Assembly: GCA_002343775.1 (NCBI GenBank)
Contig: DDSH01000006.1
Coordinates: 195,984-259,983 of the forward strand
DNA: 64,000 nt
From: Anaerolineales bacterium UBA2395
Lineage (GTDB): Bacteria; Chloroflexota; Anaerolineae; Anaerolineales; Villigracilaceae
Direction: 5' to 3'
Part shown: positions 7,956 through 16,670 of the stretch, in pieces
Layout: each line of letters opens with the position of its first letter
How positions within the stretch are numbered: position 1 is the stretch's first letter
Made by a program: the position numbers and the translations under genes
The notes under the pieces: model-generated
Databases searched by the model: none
Seen by the model: only the letters and a program-made list of their open reading frames with translations
Told to the model about the DNA's origin: nothing

Positions 7956-8618
7956 ATGAAACGCTTTTCCTTGAAATACACGCTGCTAACCTATCGCCTC
8001 GACCAACTCTGGTTTCCGCTGGCGTTCTGGGCATTCTTTGTCATCCTGACCTTGTTGTTGAACGATCAAGAAATGAACTTTGACATCGCCCGCGCTTATA
8101 TCGGTGTTGCCATTCCGCTCATCGGCGGGTTCATGGCTGCCTATGCCATCCTTGATGACCCTGCCATTGAGTTGCGTTTTGCAACTCCCATCCGCGCCGC
8201 GCAAATTCTCTTCGAGCGGACATTCCTTATCCTCCTCGTTCAAGCCGTGTGCGCGCTTGCCTTCATCCTCTTTGCCCTGCTCATCGGCGTGGACTTCGCT
8301 CCGCTTGGCGATTCGCTCAACCTGCACCTCGCGTGGATCGTCCCCACCGTGGCGATGATCGCCCTCGGAACCTTCGGTGCCATCCTCGGCGCACAAACCA
8401 TGATCGGCTCCTTCCTCGTCGGCTTGGTCTGGATCATCGAGGTCATCATCCGTGACGCGATGGCGGTCAACAACTGGAAGTATGCCTACATCTTCATGGG
8501 CATTCTCAACCCCGAACACCCCGACCTTGTAGCGAACCAATTGGCTCTCTTTGCTCTTTCAGCCGCATTTCTTTTCTTTACCTGGCTGCTGCTGCATCGT
8601 CAGGAACGTTACATCTAA
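7956..8618 (+). CDS. ABC-2-like membrane protein, second permease of the exporter
   Basis: 220 residues, six hydrophobic segments. It starts MKRFSLKYTLLTYRLDQLW, with AGGA 8 bases ahead of the ATG. The stretch DDPAIELRFATPIRAAQILFERTFLILL is shared with the C-terminal half of the anti-sigma fusion protein in the same operon. It lacks its own ATP-binding domain and precedes the ATPase gene by 12 bp, so it is best read as the second half of the channel. Family level is moderately certain; specific function is not known. Confidence 0.75.
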   Translation: MKRFSLKYTLLTYRLDQLWFPLAFWAFFVILTLLLNDQEMNFDIARAYIGVAIPLIGGFMAAYAILDDPAIELRFATPIRAAQILFERTFLILLVQAVCALAFILFALLIGVDFAPLGDSLNLHLAWIVPTVAMIALGTFGAILGAQTMIGSFLVGLVWIIEVIIRDAMAVNNWKYAYIFMGILNPEHPDLVANQLALFALSAAFLFFTWLLLHRQERYI

Positions 8619-8630
8619 AAGGACACCATT

Positions 8631-9530
8631 ATGATTCAAATTACTGGACTCACCAAAACCTACGGCGCTGGAAACAAAACCGTCCACGCTCTCAACGGCG
8701 TAGACTTGCAGATTAACTCTGGCATGTTCGGCTTGCTCGGTCCGAACGGTGCGGGCAAGACCACCTTCATGCGCATTCTGGCTGGCATCGTCAACCCCAG
8801 CGGCGGCTCCATCCGCGTGGACGGGCACGACCTCACCACCGAAGCGGGCAAGCACGCGGTCAAATCCATGCTCGGGTATCTGCCGCAGGAACTCGGTATG
8901 TATACCGAACTTAGCGCCGAGCAATTCGTCGATTACATGGCGATCCTCAAAGGTTTGGATGACACCACCAAACGCAACAAGCGCGTGACCGAAGTGCTGG
9001 AAATGGTCGGTCTGCGCGACGTGGCGAAGCGCAAAATAAAAGGCTTCTCGGGCGGGATGAAGCGCCGCGTCGGAATCGCTCAAGCCTTGGTCAACGACCC
9101 AAAGATTCTCATCGTGGACGAGCCAACAGCGGGGCTTGACCCCGAAGAGCGGATTCGCTTCCGCAACCTGCTCGTCAACCTCGCCGCAGATCGGGTCGTG
9201 CTGTTATCCACGCATATCGTCGAAGACATCGGTCAGACTTGCCGCGACCTGGCTGTGCTCGCAAAGGGACGCATCCTCTTCCGCGGCAGCCCCGCCGACA
9301 TGCTCAAAGCCACCGAAGGTCACGTCTGGACGTTGACGATGTCTGGCTTGGAGAAGCCCAACCACGACCTCACTGTCGTTTCCATGCTACACCTTGCCGA
9401 AGGGACTCAGTATCGTTTGGTGGGCGCATCGGCGCAGGAATATCCATCCGCGCAGTTGACACAGCCCGGGCTGGAAGATGGCTATGTTTGGCTGATGAAA
9501 CAATCAAATCATGATATAGAAACAGAATAG
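8631..9530 (+). CDS. ABC transporter ATP-binding protein (exporter type)
   Basis: 299 residues. Walker A is GPNGAGKTT (about 38-46), the Q-loop region is GYLPQELG, the signature is FSGGMKRRV (about 139-147), and Walker B is ILIVDEPTAGLDPEE. The His switch lies in LLSTHIVED. After residue 220 a variable C-terminal region of about 80 residues follows, common in CcmA/NatA-type ATPases. It drives the permeases encoded at 7168 and 7956. AAGGA precedes the ATG. Last gene of the sigma-factor operon. Confidence 0.93.
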   Translation: MIQITGLTKTYGAGNKTVHALNGVDLQINSGMFGLLGPNGAGKTTFMRILAGIVNPSGGSIRVDGHDLTTEAGKHAVKSMLGYLPQELGMYTELSAEQFVDYMAILKGLDDTTKRNKRVTEVLEMVGLRDVAKRKIKGFSGGMKRRVGIAQALVNDPKILIVDEPTAGLDPEERIRFRNLLVNLAADRVVLLSTHIVEDIGQTCRDLAVLAKGRILFRGSPADMLKATEGHVWTLTMSGLEKPNHDLTVVSMLHLAEGTQYRLVGASAQEYPSAQLTQPGLEDGYVWLMKQSNHDIETE

Positions 9531-9827
9531 GGTTTCCAAACTGATTCGATTGCAGAGTATGAGCGCATCTTTTCGTGCCCGGTGCGGTTCGGACAAAAAG
9601 AGAATTCACTAACCTTACTGTCACAAGAATCATTCTTTCAAGGTTGGATGACGAACCTGACCACCGAGAAGGTAGTGCGGGAGATGACGGTCAGTGTCGC
9701 ATCCTGCAAAAGCGACTGGGGGAGGAAGGAGTATCGGGAAAGCGTGTTTACGGTAATGCGATCGCCGTAATGATTTTGCTAATTTTGCAGAAGTTGCCAT
9801 CCGCATTCGATTCAAGAATAAAAAAAA

Positions 9828-9850
9828 CGGCGGAGAAACTCTCTCCGCCG
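9828..9850 (-). terminator. Minus-strand terminator-like hairpin
   Basis: CGGCGGAGA, loop AACTC, TCTCCGCCG; on the minus strand it is followed by TTTTTTT. There is no minus-strand gene to its right, which makes its presence odd: it would stop transcription that starts inside the adjacent repeat or antisense to the regulator gene. Confidence 0.55.
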
Positions 9851-9861
9851 CCTACTCGCAT

Positions 9862-9907
9862 TTATACCCGTATACCAGATATGTACCACTCTGGGCTGAT
9901 TCGATTG
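9862..9907 (+). repeat. Dispersed 26-bp repeat, copy 1 (with extended right arm)
   Basis: The core begins TTATACCCGTATACC and continues AGATATGTACC. Its right extension CTGGGCTGATTCGATTG is shared with copy 5 at 52646, and about 43 of 47 bases agree between the two. Further copies with diverged flanks are at 17612, 34934 and 46488. All are intergenic. Confidence 0.75.
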
Positions 9908-9962
9908 CGATGATAGCCGGGTCAGTCAACAACTGAGAAATTTCCCCTTTATAATTATTTAC

Positions 9963-12617
9963 ATGCCGATTTCAATTCTGCAAACGAAACTCTACCCACC
10001 ACTCCCGACGGAAGGTTGTGTTTCCCGTCAAAGGCTGATCGAAAGCATACGGACAGGTGTAAACGGCAGGGGGATCATCATTTCCGCCCCACCAGGATTT
10101 GGAAAGACAACTTTACTTTCCGCATGGCTCGCTGCAAATAAAAGTTCAAAAGTGGCTTGGTATTCATTGGATGAAGATGACAATGAGCCAGGTCGCTTTT
10201 TTACTTATCTTGCCGCCTCCTTGCGCCCGCTCGAGCCTGACTCTGTCCCCGCGCTTGATTCCCTGTTGGAGGCTGGTTCCACCAATCCGCGCGAATTGAC
10301 AGCCGCGCTCATCAATGATCTGTCCGAGTTTGTGAGTAAAAGCGTTGTGCTCGTGTTGGACGATTATCACCATATCACCCAACAGCCCATTCATGATGCG
10401 ATTGCCTACCTGATCGACCATCTCCCCAACAACATCCATCTCATCTTCATCAGCCGCGCCGACCCACCGCTTCCGTTGGGGCGCTGGCGTGTGCGTGGAC
10501 AGTTGACCGAGATCCGCGCCGACGATTTGCGCTTCACCGAAGAAGAAGCCGCTCAATTTTTGAATCAAACGATGGGACTCTCACTGAGCGCCGCAGACAT
10601 CCGCACTTTGGAAGCACGCACCGAAGGCTGGGCGGCGGGGCTTCAACTCGCTGCGCTCTCCCTGCAAAAATCATCGAACCCCAGCGAGGTCATTTCTGCG
10701 TTTGCGGGCAGCAACCGCTATGTAGCCGAGTATCTGACCGATGAAGTGCTCTCGCGCCAATCTGAGGCGTTGCGTGAATTTTTATTGAAGACCTCCGTTC
10801 TTGAACGCTTCAACGCATCTTTGTGTGACCACGTGTTGGAAGCATCCAATTCAGAATCCATGCTCGCAGAACTGGAACGCGCCAACCTGTTCATCATCCC
10901 GCTCGATTCAGAATCGAACTGGTTCCGCTATCACCATCTCTTTGCCGATCTGTTGCGGCGGAGGCTTTCTCAAGCCGATCAAAATAAGATCACTGACCTC
11001 CATCACCGTGCAGCGGAATGGTTCGAGAAGAATAGTTTTCTACTCGATGCCGTCCGGCATTGGATCGCGGCAAACAAACCTGAGCGGGTTGCTTCGTTGA
11101 TGGAACAAGCTCTCAGTCAGACCTGGGGACGGGTGGAATTGGCAGGTTTGATAAAGCGCGTGGAAGCCCTGCCCGAAGCAGTGCTGGCGGAACACCCATC
11201 CTTGAGCGCGTTTTGGGCGTGGTCATGGTTTTGGCTGGGGTATGACAATGAAAAGATCCTGCCTTTGCTCGAGCGCGCAGAGAAGAACTTGCAGGGCAAG
11301 CCCAACGCGGATCATTTCATCGGGCGCTTCAACGTCATCCGCAGTTTTTTGCGGCGTGCCGTAAATACCGATTCACCGTCTGCTCTTTTGCTTGGGAGAA
11401 CAGCACTGAAGCAACTGGCGGCAGAGGATCTGATGTGGCGCGGGTTTGCGGAGTTGAACATCGCCGCATCCATTCACTCGATGGGGAGTGATCTCGCTCA
11501 GGCAGAAGAAGCTTATGGTGAAACCGTCCGTCTTTGCCAAATGGCGGGAGATTTCACCACTGCCTGGATCGCAGCATGTGTGCGGGTGCAGGTGGTGACA
11601 GAACGCGGCGATCTGGGACGAGCGATCGCGCTCAATACTCAACTGTTGGATGGAGTACGGCGCAAAGGAAGTACGAACAATGTGCGCGGCTGGGCGCATA
11701 TCAATCAGGCAGGGATAATGTATCAGATCAATGATCTGGAGGCGGCGTGGCGGGAAACGAATATCACCATCGAGTTGGAAAAGCAAACAGGCGGTGTGCC
11801 TGATGTGGAGTTGCGCCTGTTTGGTCTGTTGACAAAACTTGAACTCCTCAAAAGAGATGAACATGCGGCGCGCGACGCAGCGAGTGAGTTGATCACGCGC
11901 ATGAAACGCAGCGGCGTGACCAACGCCATTGACCGTGCAGATGCCATCTATGCGGAGTTGATGTTCAGGCTTGGCGATTGGCACGCCTTCGATGCCTGGG
12001 CGCAGACGTATCGTCCGCCGCCGCAGCCGTTGTTTCTCCCTTATCGGTTGGCAACGCTGATGTATGCGCGTTATTTAATGCGGCAAAAGGCTTGGGATGA
12101 GAGTCGGCTTGTGTTGGAGGAACAGGCTCGGCTGGCGCATGAGGCGGGACACGTCGAATACGAGATGGAAATTAGCATCGTTCTCTCCATCCTTGAAAAA
12201 GAGGCGGGATGTCCATCCGAATCCATGCAGGCGTTGACGCAGGCGTTGAGGATTGGTGCGGCGGGCGGGTATGTGCGGGTCTTTGTGGATGAGGGCGAGG
12301 CGATGAAAAATCTGTTGGTGCAGGCACAGAAGTCGGTGGGGGATGAGGCGCTAAGGGTGTACGTCACGAAACTGCTTGGTGCATTTGAGAAGCCCATTGC
12401 TGTTGACCAATCTTCCCTGATCGAACCGTTGACCGAGCGTGAGATCGAAGTGTTGACCTTGATCGCAGAGGGATTGTCTAACCCTGAGATCGCAGAGAAA
12501 CTTGTGCTTTCTGTGGGCACGGTTAAAACACATGTCAAACATATTTATGGAAAATTAGGCGTTGATGACCGCGTGAAAGCGGCAAGTATGGCACGTGAAC
12601 TTGGATTAATGAAATGA
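9963..12617 (+). CDS. MalT-like LuxR-family regulator (STAND ATPase)
   Basis: 884 residues. The N-terminal P-loop SAPPGFGKTTLLSAWL lies near residues 39-54, Walker B is VVLVLDDYHH, and the WF-RYHHLFADLLR segment near 320-330 is typical of the MalT ATPase-arm family. A long helical repeat region (TPR-like) fills about 400-800. The last 65 residues are a LuxR helix-turn-helix (LTEREIEVLTLIAEGLSNPEIAEKLVLSVGTVKTHVKHIYGKLGV). Such proteins bind an inducer plus ATP, oligomerise and activate transcription. The gene stands alone and ends in a strong terminator. The target genes and inducer are unknown; the adjacent ABC exporter is a candidate only by position. Confidence 0.9.
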   Translation: MPISILQTKLYPPLPTEGCVSRQRLIESIRTGVNGRGIIISAPPGFGKTTLLSAWLAANKSSKVAWYSLDEDDNEPGRFFTYLAASLRPLEPDSVPALDSLLEAGSTNPRELTAALINDLSEFVSKSVVLVLDDYHHITQQPIHDAIAYLIDHLPNNIHLIFISRADPPLPLGRWRVRGQLTEIRADDLRFTEEEAAQFLNQTMGLSLSAADIRTLEARTEGWAAGLQLAALSLQKSSNPSEVISAFAGSNRYVAEYLTDEVLSRQSEALREFLLKTSVLERFNASLCDHVLEASNSESMLAELERANLFIIPLDSESNWFRYHHLFADLLRRRLSQADQNKITDLHHRAAEWFEKNSFLLDAVRHWIAANKPERVASLMEQALSQTWGRVELAGLIKRVEALPEAVLAEHPSLSAFWAWSWFWLGYDNEKILPLLERAEKNLQGKPNADHFIGRFNVIRSFLRRAVNTDSPSALLLGRTALKQLAAEDLMWRGFAELNIAASIHSMGSDLAQAEEAYGETVRLCQMAGDFTTAWIAACVRVQVVTERGDLGRAIALNTQLLDGVRRKGSTNNVRGWAHINQAGIMYQINDLEAAWRETNITIELEKQTGGVPDVELRLFGLLTKLELLKRDEHAARDAASELITRMKRSGVTNAIDRADAIYAELMFRLGDWHAFDAWAQTYRPPPQPLFLPYRLATLMYARYLMRQKAWDESRLVLEEQARLAHEAGHVEYEMEISIVLSILEKEAGCPSESMQALTQALRIGAAGGYVRVFVDEGEAMKNLLVQAQKSVGDEALRVYVTKLLGAFEKPIAVDQSSLIEPLTEREIEVLTLIAEGLSNPEIAEKLVLSVGTVKTHVKHIYGKLGVDDRVKAASMARELGLMK

Positions 12618-12646
12618 CGGTCACCCGAAGGTGACCGTCATTTTTT
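12615..12646 (+). terminator. Rho-independent terminator after MalT-like gene
   Basis: An 11-bp stem TGACGGTCACC / GGTGACCGTCA with a CGAA loop is followed by TTTTTT on the plus strand. The stem starts within the stop codon. It separates this gene from the convergent CPBP protease gene, whose stop lies at the T-run. Confidence 0.85.
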
Positions 12647-13388
12647 ACTTGGCTATGTTGCTATCGTCCCTTTTCCCACGCAAAAGATACAAGCCGTAGA
12701 GCGCCATCAACCCTGAAATGACGATCTTCAAAATTGGAATGTAAGATGCAACCTCTCCCGCTTCAAGCCCGCCGGTTGCGCTGAATTGTAGAAAATCGTT
12801 GAGGGCGTGCAGCAGAATGAGCGGCACGATGGTGTTCGTGCGGATGCGCAACGCGCCGAGACCGATGGCTCCTAAAAAGGATGCGACGATCTGCGATATC
12901 ACGAACATGGGGTCACGCCCGACCAAAAACGAATTGGCATGGATCAAGCCGAACAATGCCGCGGAGATGAGCACTGCCTGCATTGCGCCGCGCGGCATAA
13001 ACGTGCGCAGCAGCACACCACGGAAGATGGCTTCTTCCTGAAAACCAATCAACAACGTGACGACGATCAGAATGACGGCGCGGTCAAGCGGCGGGAATTG
13101 TGGTTGCAGGAAAAGCGTCGGAGCGACCAACAGCACAAGCGGGATGATAAAGAAGCGCAAGTTCTTCCATCGTGATGGGGCAGTGAATCCTGTTTCTTTC
13201 CACCAGCGCAGCATACCGATAAGGATTGCGGCGAAGATGGCGTTGAGCAATAAGATCGGGAGGTCGAGCGAGAGAAGAGGGATACCCGCCAGATCGCTGA
13301 GAAGCAGCGCGCCAAGAACGATGGCTTCCAAAATGAGTAGAACAAGAACTGCAAAAAGTACGGGACGTTGAGTTGCCAGAGTTTTCAT
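12645..13388 (-). CDS. CPBP-family intramembrane metalloprotease (CAAX/ABI type)
   Basis: 247 residues with about seven hydrophobic segments. The three catalytic motifs of the family are visible: FQEEAIFRG (EExxxR), FGLIHAN (FxxxH) and LHALNDF (HxxxN/D). The C-terminus is a short charged tail. These membrane proteases process or sequester membrane proteins, and in bacteria often serve bacteriocin immunity or envelope regulation, but no partner gene is adjacent. It is transcribed convergently with the MalT-like gene and separated from the upstream DUF2807 gene by a terminator. Confidence 0.85.
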   Translation of the reverse strand: MKTLATQRPVLFAVLVLLILEAIVLGALLLSDLAGIPLLSLDLPILLLNAIFAAILIGMLRWWKETGFTAPSRWKNLRFFIIPLVLLVAPTLFLQPQFPPLDRAVILIVVTLLIGFQEEAIFRGVLLRTFMPRGAMQAVLISAALFGLIHANSFLVGRDPMFVISQIVASFLGAIGLGALRIRTNTIVPLILLHALNDFLQFSATGGLEAGEVASYIPILKIVISGLMALYGLYLLRGKRDDSNIAK

Positions 13389-13415
13389 GGTTTGTTTATC
13401 CTCAATTCAAAAATA

Positions 13416-13451
13416 GAGATCGACCTTTCAGAATGATGAAAGGTCGATCTC
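13416..13451 (-). terminator. Terminator after DUF2807 gene
   Basis: A 14-bp perfect stem (GAGATCGACCTTTC and complement) with an 8-base loop, followed on the minus strand by TATTTTTG. It lies between the DUF2807 stop and the start of the CPBP protease gene, so the two genes are separate units. Confidence 0.8.
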
Positions 13452-13461
13452 GTTATGATTC

Positions 13462-14244
13462 TTAATTGCCGAACTGCGTCAGGTCTCCGCTGCCGCTGAT
13501 CTTCTCGGTCAATTCAGGGGCACCTAGATATTGCACATTGCCGCTGCCGCTGATGGACACATCCAGCGTATCCACCGCCCAGACCGTGACATCGCCGCTG
13601 CCGTTGACTGCCACTTCCACTGTGGATGCTTTGAGCGCGTCTGCCAGCAGGTCGCCAGAGCCAGAGACCTTCACGGTCAGTGTTTCGGTCTTGCCTGCCA
13701 CATCCATCAGACCCGAGTTGTTGATCTCAGCAAGAACGGTCTTTGCCGACACGTTCGGCAGGATCATGTCACCCGAGCCGCTAATGCGCACAGCAAGCGA
13801 AGCCACATCCAGATTCACAAAGGTCACGTCGCCTGAACCGTTGATGTCCACGCTCAACGAATCTGCGCTGAAATCTTCCACACGGACATCCGCAGAGCTG
13901 GAGAGATCAATCATGCTCAACTCAGGCAGGGTCACGCGATAAATGATCGTTTCAAATTGAAGCGGGGTGATATCCGGCTCGGTGCGCAGGGTGAGCACAC
14001 CCTGTTCCACTTCCACATCCAACAACGGCAGAATGTTGTCATCGGCTTCAATGCTCAGGCTGAATTCATCGCCTTGTTCGATATACAACACCCCCGAAGT
14101 CCCGATGCGGATCTGGTCAAAGTCTTGCACAACGAACGATTTGGTGACCATCTTGCCAGAACCGGTCACTGTTTCGAGCGGGGCGATACTACAGGCTGAA
14201 AGCAGAAATACGAATACAAGTAAAGCAACAGTAAGTTTTTTCAT
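13462..14244 (-). CDS. Lipoprotein with DUF2807 (GIN) beta-helical domain
   Basis: 260 residues from the ATG at 14244, which has AAGGAGA 8 bases ahead. Signal peptide with lipobox LSAC (residues MKKLTVALLVFVFLLSAC). The mature part begins with the DUF2807 signature (VTGSGKMVTKSFVVQDFDQIRI) and then shows repeating units of the form GSGDV/GSGDL at roughly 20-residue spacing to the end, consistent with a beta-helix. Function of such surface lipoproteins is not established. A long inverted repeat upstream lies between this gene and the divergent small-protein gene. Confidence 0.88.
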   Translation of the reverse strand: MKKLTVALLVFVFLLSACSIAPLETVTGSGKMVTKSFVVQDFDQIRIGTSGVLYIEQGDEFSLSIEADDNILPLLDVEVEQGVLTLRTEPDITPLQFETIIYRVTLPELSMIDLSSSADVRVEDFSADSLSVDINGSGDVTFVNLDVASLAVRISGSGDMILPNVSAKTVLAEINNSGLMDVAGKTETLTVKVSGSGDLLADALKASTVEVAVNGSGDVTVWAVDTLDVSISGSGNVQYLGAPELTEKISGSGDLTQFGN

Positions 14245-14290
14245 GGTTTTTTTCTCCTTGTCGCCAAGGATACAGAAAACCGCCTTTGCC

Positions 14291-14361
14291 TTCATCTCCC
14301 GATGGAGGTACTTTTTCAAATTCGTTTCTACCCCCTCCATATACCTCCATTGGGAGATGAA
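14291..14361. promoter_or_regulatory. 20-bp inverted repeat between divergent genes, probable operator
   Basis: Left arm 14291-14310 (TTCATCTCCC then GATGGAGGTA) and right arm 14342-14361 are complementary at 19 of 20 positions, with a 31-bp spacer. An extra partial half-site (CCCTCCAT) lies inside the spacer. The position between the DUF2807 gene and the divergent small-protein/hydrolase genes suggests joint control of both directions. Confidence 0.6.
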
Positions 14362-14392
14362 AAATCCGCCTCTTTCGCGTACCATGCGAGAC

Positions 14393-14614
14393 ATGAACAC
14401 GGAACGGACTCTCACCTCATACCTTATCTGCTTGCACGGCAAACTGGACCTCGAACTTGTCTCGTGGTTCCCCGAACTTTCCCTCACCGATGAAGCAGAT
14501 GAAGAAACCTGGCTCGTAGGTGAACTCCCCGACCAAGCCGCCCTGCTGGGAATCCTGTTCCGCATCCATAATCTCAATTTGCAAATTCTGTCTGTGCAGA
14601 TACAGGAAAAATGA
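14393..14614 (+). CDS. Small protein of 73 residues, Chloroflexota-type, function unknown
   Basis: Starts MNTERTLTSYLICLHGKLD and ends LLGILFRIHNLNLQILSVQIQ. The pattern (an Ile/Val-rich strand with G-x-L/D, an Asp/Glu-rich middle ending in GELPDQAALLG, then I/V-R-I/V-x-N/D-L and a closing strand) recalls a small family that I associate with Chloroflexota genomes; this is recollection, not a search. It is probably cytoplasmic. The gene lies 16 bp ahead of the alpha/beta hydrolase gene and downstream of the large inverted repeat. The initial residues overlap none of its neighbours. Confidence 0.6.
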   Translation: MNTERTLTSYLICLHGKLDLELVSWFPELSLTDEADEETWLVGELPDQAALLGILFRIHNLNLQILSVQIQEK

Positions 14615-14630
14615 CTTAAGGAGAGACTTC

Positions 14631-16451
14631 ATGCGCACATTGGTTTTCCTTTTCGTATTATTAACCCTCCTCACACCACTCAAGCCTGTTGCGGCAGAAA
14701 CAACCGTCCCGAAGTTTGAGGCGGTGGCTTGTCCGTTTGAATTTCCTGCTGATCTGGATGTCACCTGCGGAGAGTTGACCGTGCCCGAAAACCGAATCCA
14801 ACCGACGGACAGCCGCATCACGCTACCCTTCGCCGTGATCCACAGCCCGAACCCGAATCCACGCCTTGACCCGATCGTCTATACCTCATCGGGTGGACCT
14901 GGTCTAGGCGCGTTCGGCGCATGGCGGCATCTCGCGTACAACTTTGATTTTCTTGCAACGCGCGACATCATCCTGCTCGAACAACGTGGCACACGCTGGT
15001 CAGACCCGTATCTTAACTGTCCAGACCTGAACATGGCGATGTTCGAAAACCTGACACGCGTATTGCCGCGTGAAGAAGAGATCGCCTATGAAGTGGAAAC
15101 CGCACTGGCTTGTCGTGACGAGTTGCTGGCGCAAGGAGTTGATTTGAATGCATACAACACTCTGGAAACTGTCGCAGACCTCGAGGATCTGCGGACGACG
15201 CTCGGCATTCAAAAATGGAATTTTGTCGGCTCCTCCTATGCCGCGCGCATCGGACTGACGCTGGCGCGCCTTCATCCTGAAAGCTTGCGAAGCATGTTGC
15301 TGGATTCTGTCTACGATCCATCGGTGAACTTTATTGAAGCACGGGTTCCATCCTTTGCAAATGTCTTGGAGAAATTGTTCGCGGCATGCGCTGAAGATGT
15401 GGATTGTTCAAAGGTATATCCGAACCTCGAAGACCATTTTTATGAAATGATCGCCCGTGCAAATGAGAATCCCATCGCCGTGAATATTGACCATCCAAGT
15501 ACAGGCGAATCCGTCACGGTCTATTTGACGGGTGATGATCTTGTGTTAGGGATGTTCAATGCCCTGCGGGATGTGCGCTTGATCGGGTATTTACCGTTCG
15601 TCATTGAAGAAATTTATACCGGGAACATGAGCGTGATCACCCCGCTGGCGCAAAATGGATTTGCTTCGATGTTCAATACCCCGCTTGGAATATATTACGC
15701 TGTGGAATGTGCAGAGGAATTTCCATTCAATGACATGGAACGCCAACAGAGCGTGGCACAGGGCTACGCAGGTTTGGAGAACTTCCTGCCCACTCCCGCC
15801 GACCCGTCCATTTGCGCCGCTTGGAATGCTGAGCCTGTGAACGCTTCTTTCCGTGAACCGGCTGCGAGCGATGTTCCTGCATTGGTCTTGAGCGGTGAAT
15901 ATGACGCCATCACGCTTGCGATGTTTAGTCAGCAAACTGCTTCACGTTTGGAAAATGCGATTTATATCAACATCCCAGGTTTGAGTCACTCCGTGATGGA
16001 TGTGGATGCCTGTGCCCGTCAGATGGCTGCGGCATTTATCGACTCACCCGAGACGTTTTCTGCAACAATTTGCCAGCCTGGAAATGAAGCATTGGAATTC
16101 ATTACTGAAAAGGATGTGGTGACAACATCGGTCGTTTATTTTACGGCAACAAGAATCCACTCGGCGGCTGTGATTGCCATTCCTGCGATGGCGGCGATCC
16201 TTTCGCTCATTGGTTTGGTGATCGGTTTGAAGAAACGCGTGAATACACCGTTGATCGCAGCAGCCACTTTCCTCTTCATTTTCTTTGCGGGCATGGTGTG
16301 GGTTTTCATAAGCGCAGACCCGATTCTGCTTGGATTCGGGATTCCATCCGTATTGGGGTGGGTGGCGCTCCTATCAGTAGCTGGCTCGTTTGTTTTCTCG
16401 GTGGTTGTAACAAAAAAGATGCGCTTCAACCATAGGCAGGCGAACTGTTGA
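14631..16451 (+). CDS. Alpha/beta hydrolase, proline iminopeptidase/tripeptidyl aminopeptidase-like (S33), with C-terminal membrane anchor
   Basis: 606 residues from the ATG with AAGGAGAG ahead. A signal peptide (MRTLVFLFVLLTLLTPLKPVAA) is followed by the hydrolase fold: oxyanion region SSGGPG, the nucleophile elbow GSSYAA, the acidic residue in LVLSGEYDAIT and His in PGLSHSVM. The elbow lacks the last Gly of the usual GxSxG. After about residue 500 there are three hydrophobic helices, so the catalytic domain should be held outside the membrane. It probably cleaves peptides or small esters. A decayed second copy of its C-terminus is found at 17302-17406. Confidence 0.82.
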   Translation: MRTLVFLFVLLTLLTPLKPVAAETTVPKFEAVACPFEFPADLDVTCGELTVPENRIQPTDSRITLPFAVIHSPNPNPRLDPIVYTSSGGPGLGAFGAWRHLAYNFDFLATRDIILLEQRGTRWSDPYLNCPDLNMAMFENLTRVLPREEEIAYEVETALACRDELLAQGVDLNAYNTLETVADLEDLRTTLGIQKWNFVGSSYAARIGLTLARLHPESLRSMLLDSVYDPSVNFIEARVPSFANVLEKLFAACAEDVDCSKVYPNLEDHFYEMIARANENPIAVNIDHPSTGESVTVYLTGDDLVLGMFNALRDVRLIGYLPFVIEEIYTGNMSVITPLAQNGFASMFNTPLGIYYAVECAEEFPFNDMERQQSVAQGYAGLENFLPTPADPSICAAWNAEPVNASFREPAASDVPALVLSGEYDAITLAMFSQQTASRLENAIYINIPGLSHSVMDVDACARQMAAAFIDSPETFSATICQPGNEALEFITEKDVVTTSVVYFTATRIHSAAVIAIPAMAAILSLIGLVIGLKKRVNTPLIAAATFLFIFFAGMVWVFISADPILLGFGIPSVLGWVALLSVAGSFVFSVVVTKKMRFNHRQANC

Positions 16452-16479
16452 CCCATAAAAACATTATTAGCGCCTTTAT

Positions 16480-16506
16480 GGCACATACTTGTAGCAGCAG
16501 ATTCGT
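16480..16506 (+). repeat. Short element related to that at 5601
   Basis: GGCACATACTTGT followed by AGCAGCAGATTCG. Compare GGTACATACTTGT...AGCAGAT at 5601-5624. The end AGATTCG resembles the extension of the 26-bp repeat. It lies in the spacer between the hydrolase gene and the membrane-protein gene; the rest of 16452-16670 shows no other signal. Confidence 0.4.
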
Positions 16507-16670
16507 AAGATTTGAATTCACAGATCACGACGGCATAAATATTCCACCGTTGAAGACGTAGATAGTTAAGATAGTTTTGGAGTTAGCAAAGGCTAGTTGT
16601 GCTATATTAACACTATCACCCGTTCGATTTAATTTTTTCTTCCCCAATTTAACTTTAAGAAAGGTGCAGT

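Larger units (their letters stand above)
9531..9962. other. Intergenic region with minus-facing hairpin and dispersed repeat
   Basis: No gene recognised. A 9-bp GC-rich stem at 9828-9850 (CGGCGGAGA and complement) is followed by seven T residues only on the minus strand. Immediately to its right is one copy of the 26-bp dispersed repeat (9862-9887), which ends about 75 bp before the MalT-like gene. The left part, 9540-9800, shows nothing I can interpret. Confidence 0.4.

Noticed and set aside
7980..8540. 184-codon frame opposite the second permease
   Set aside because: Asp/Glu/His-rich mirror of membrane helices, as expected for antisense of hydrophobic codons.
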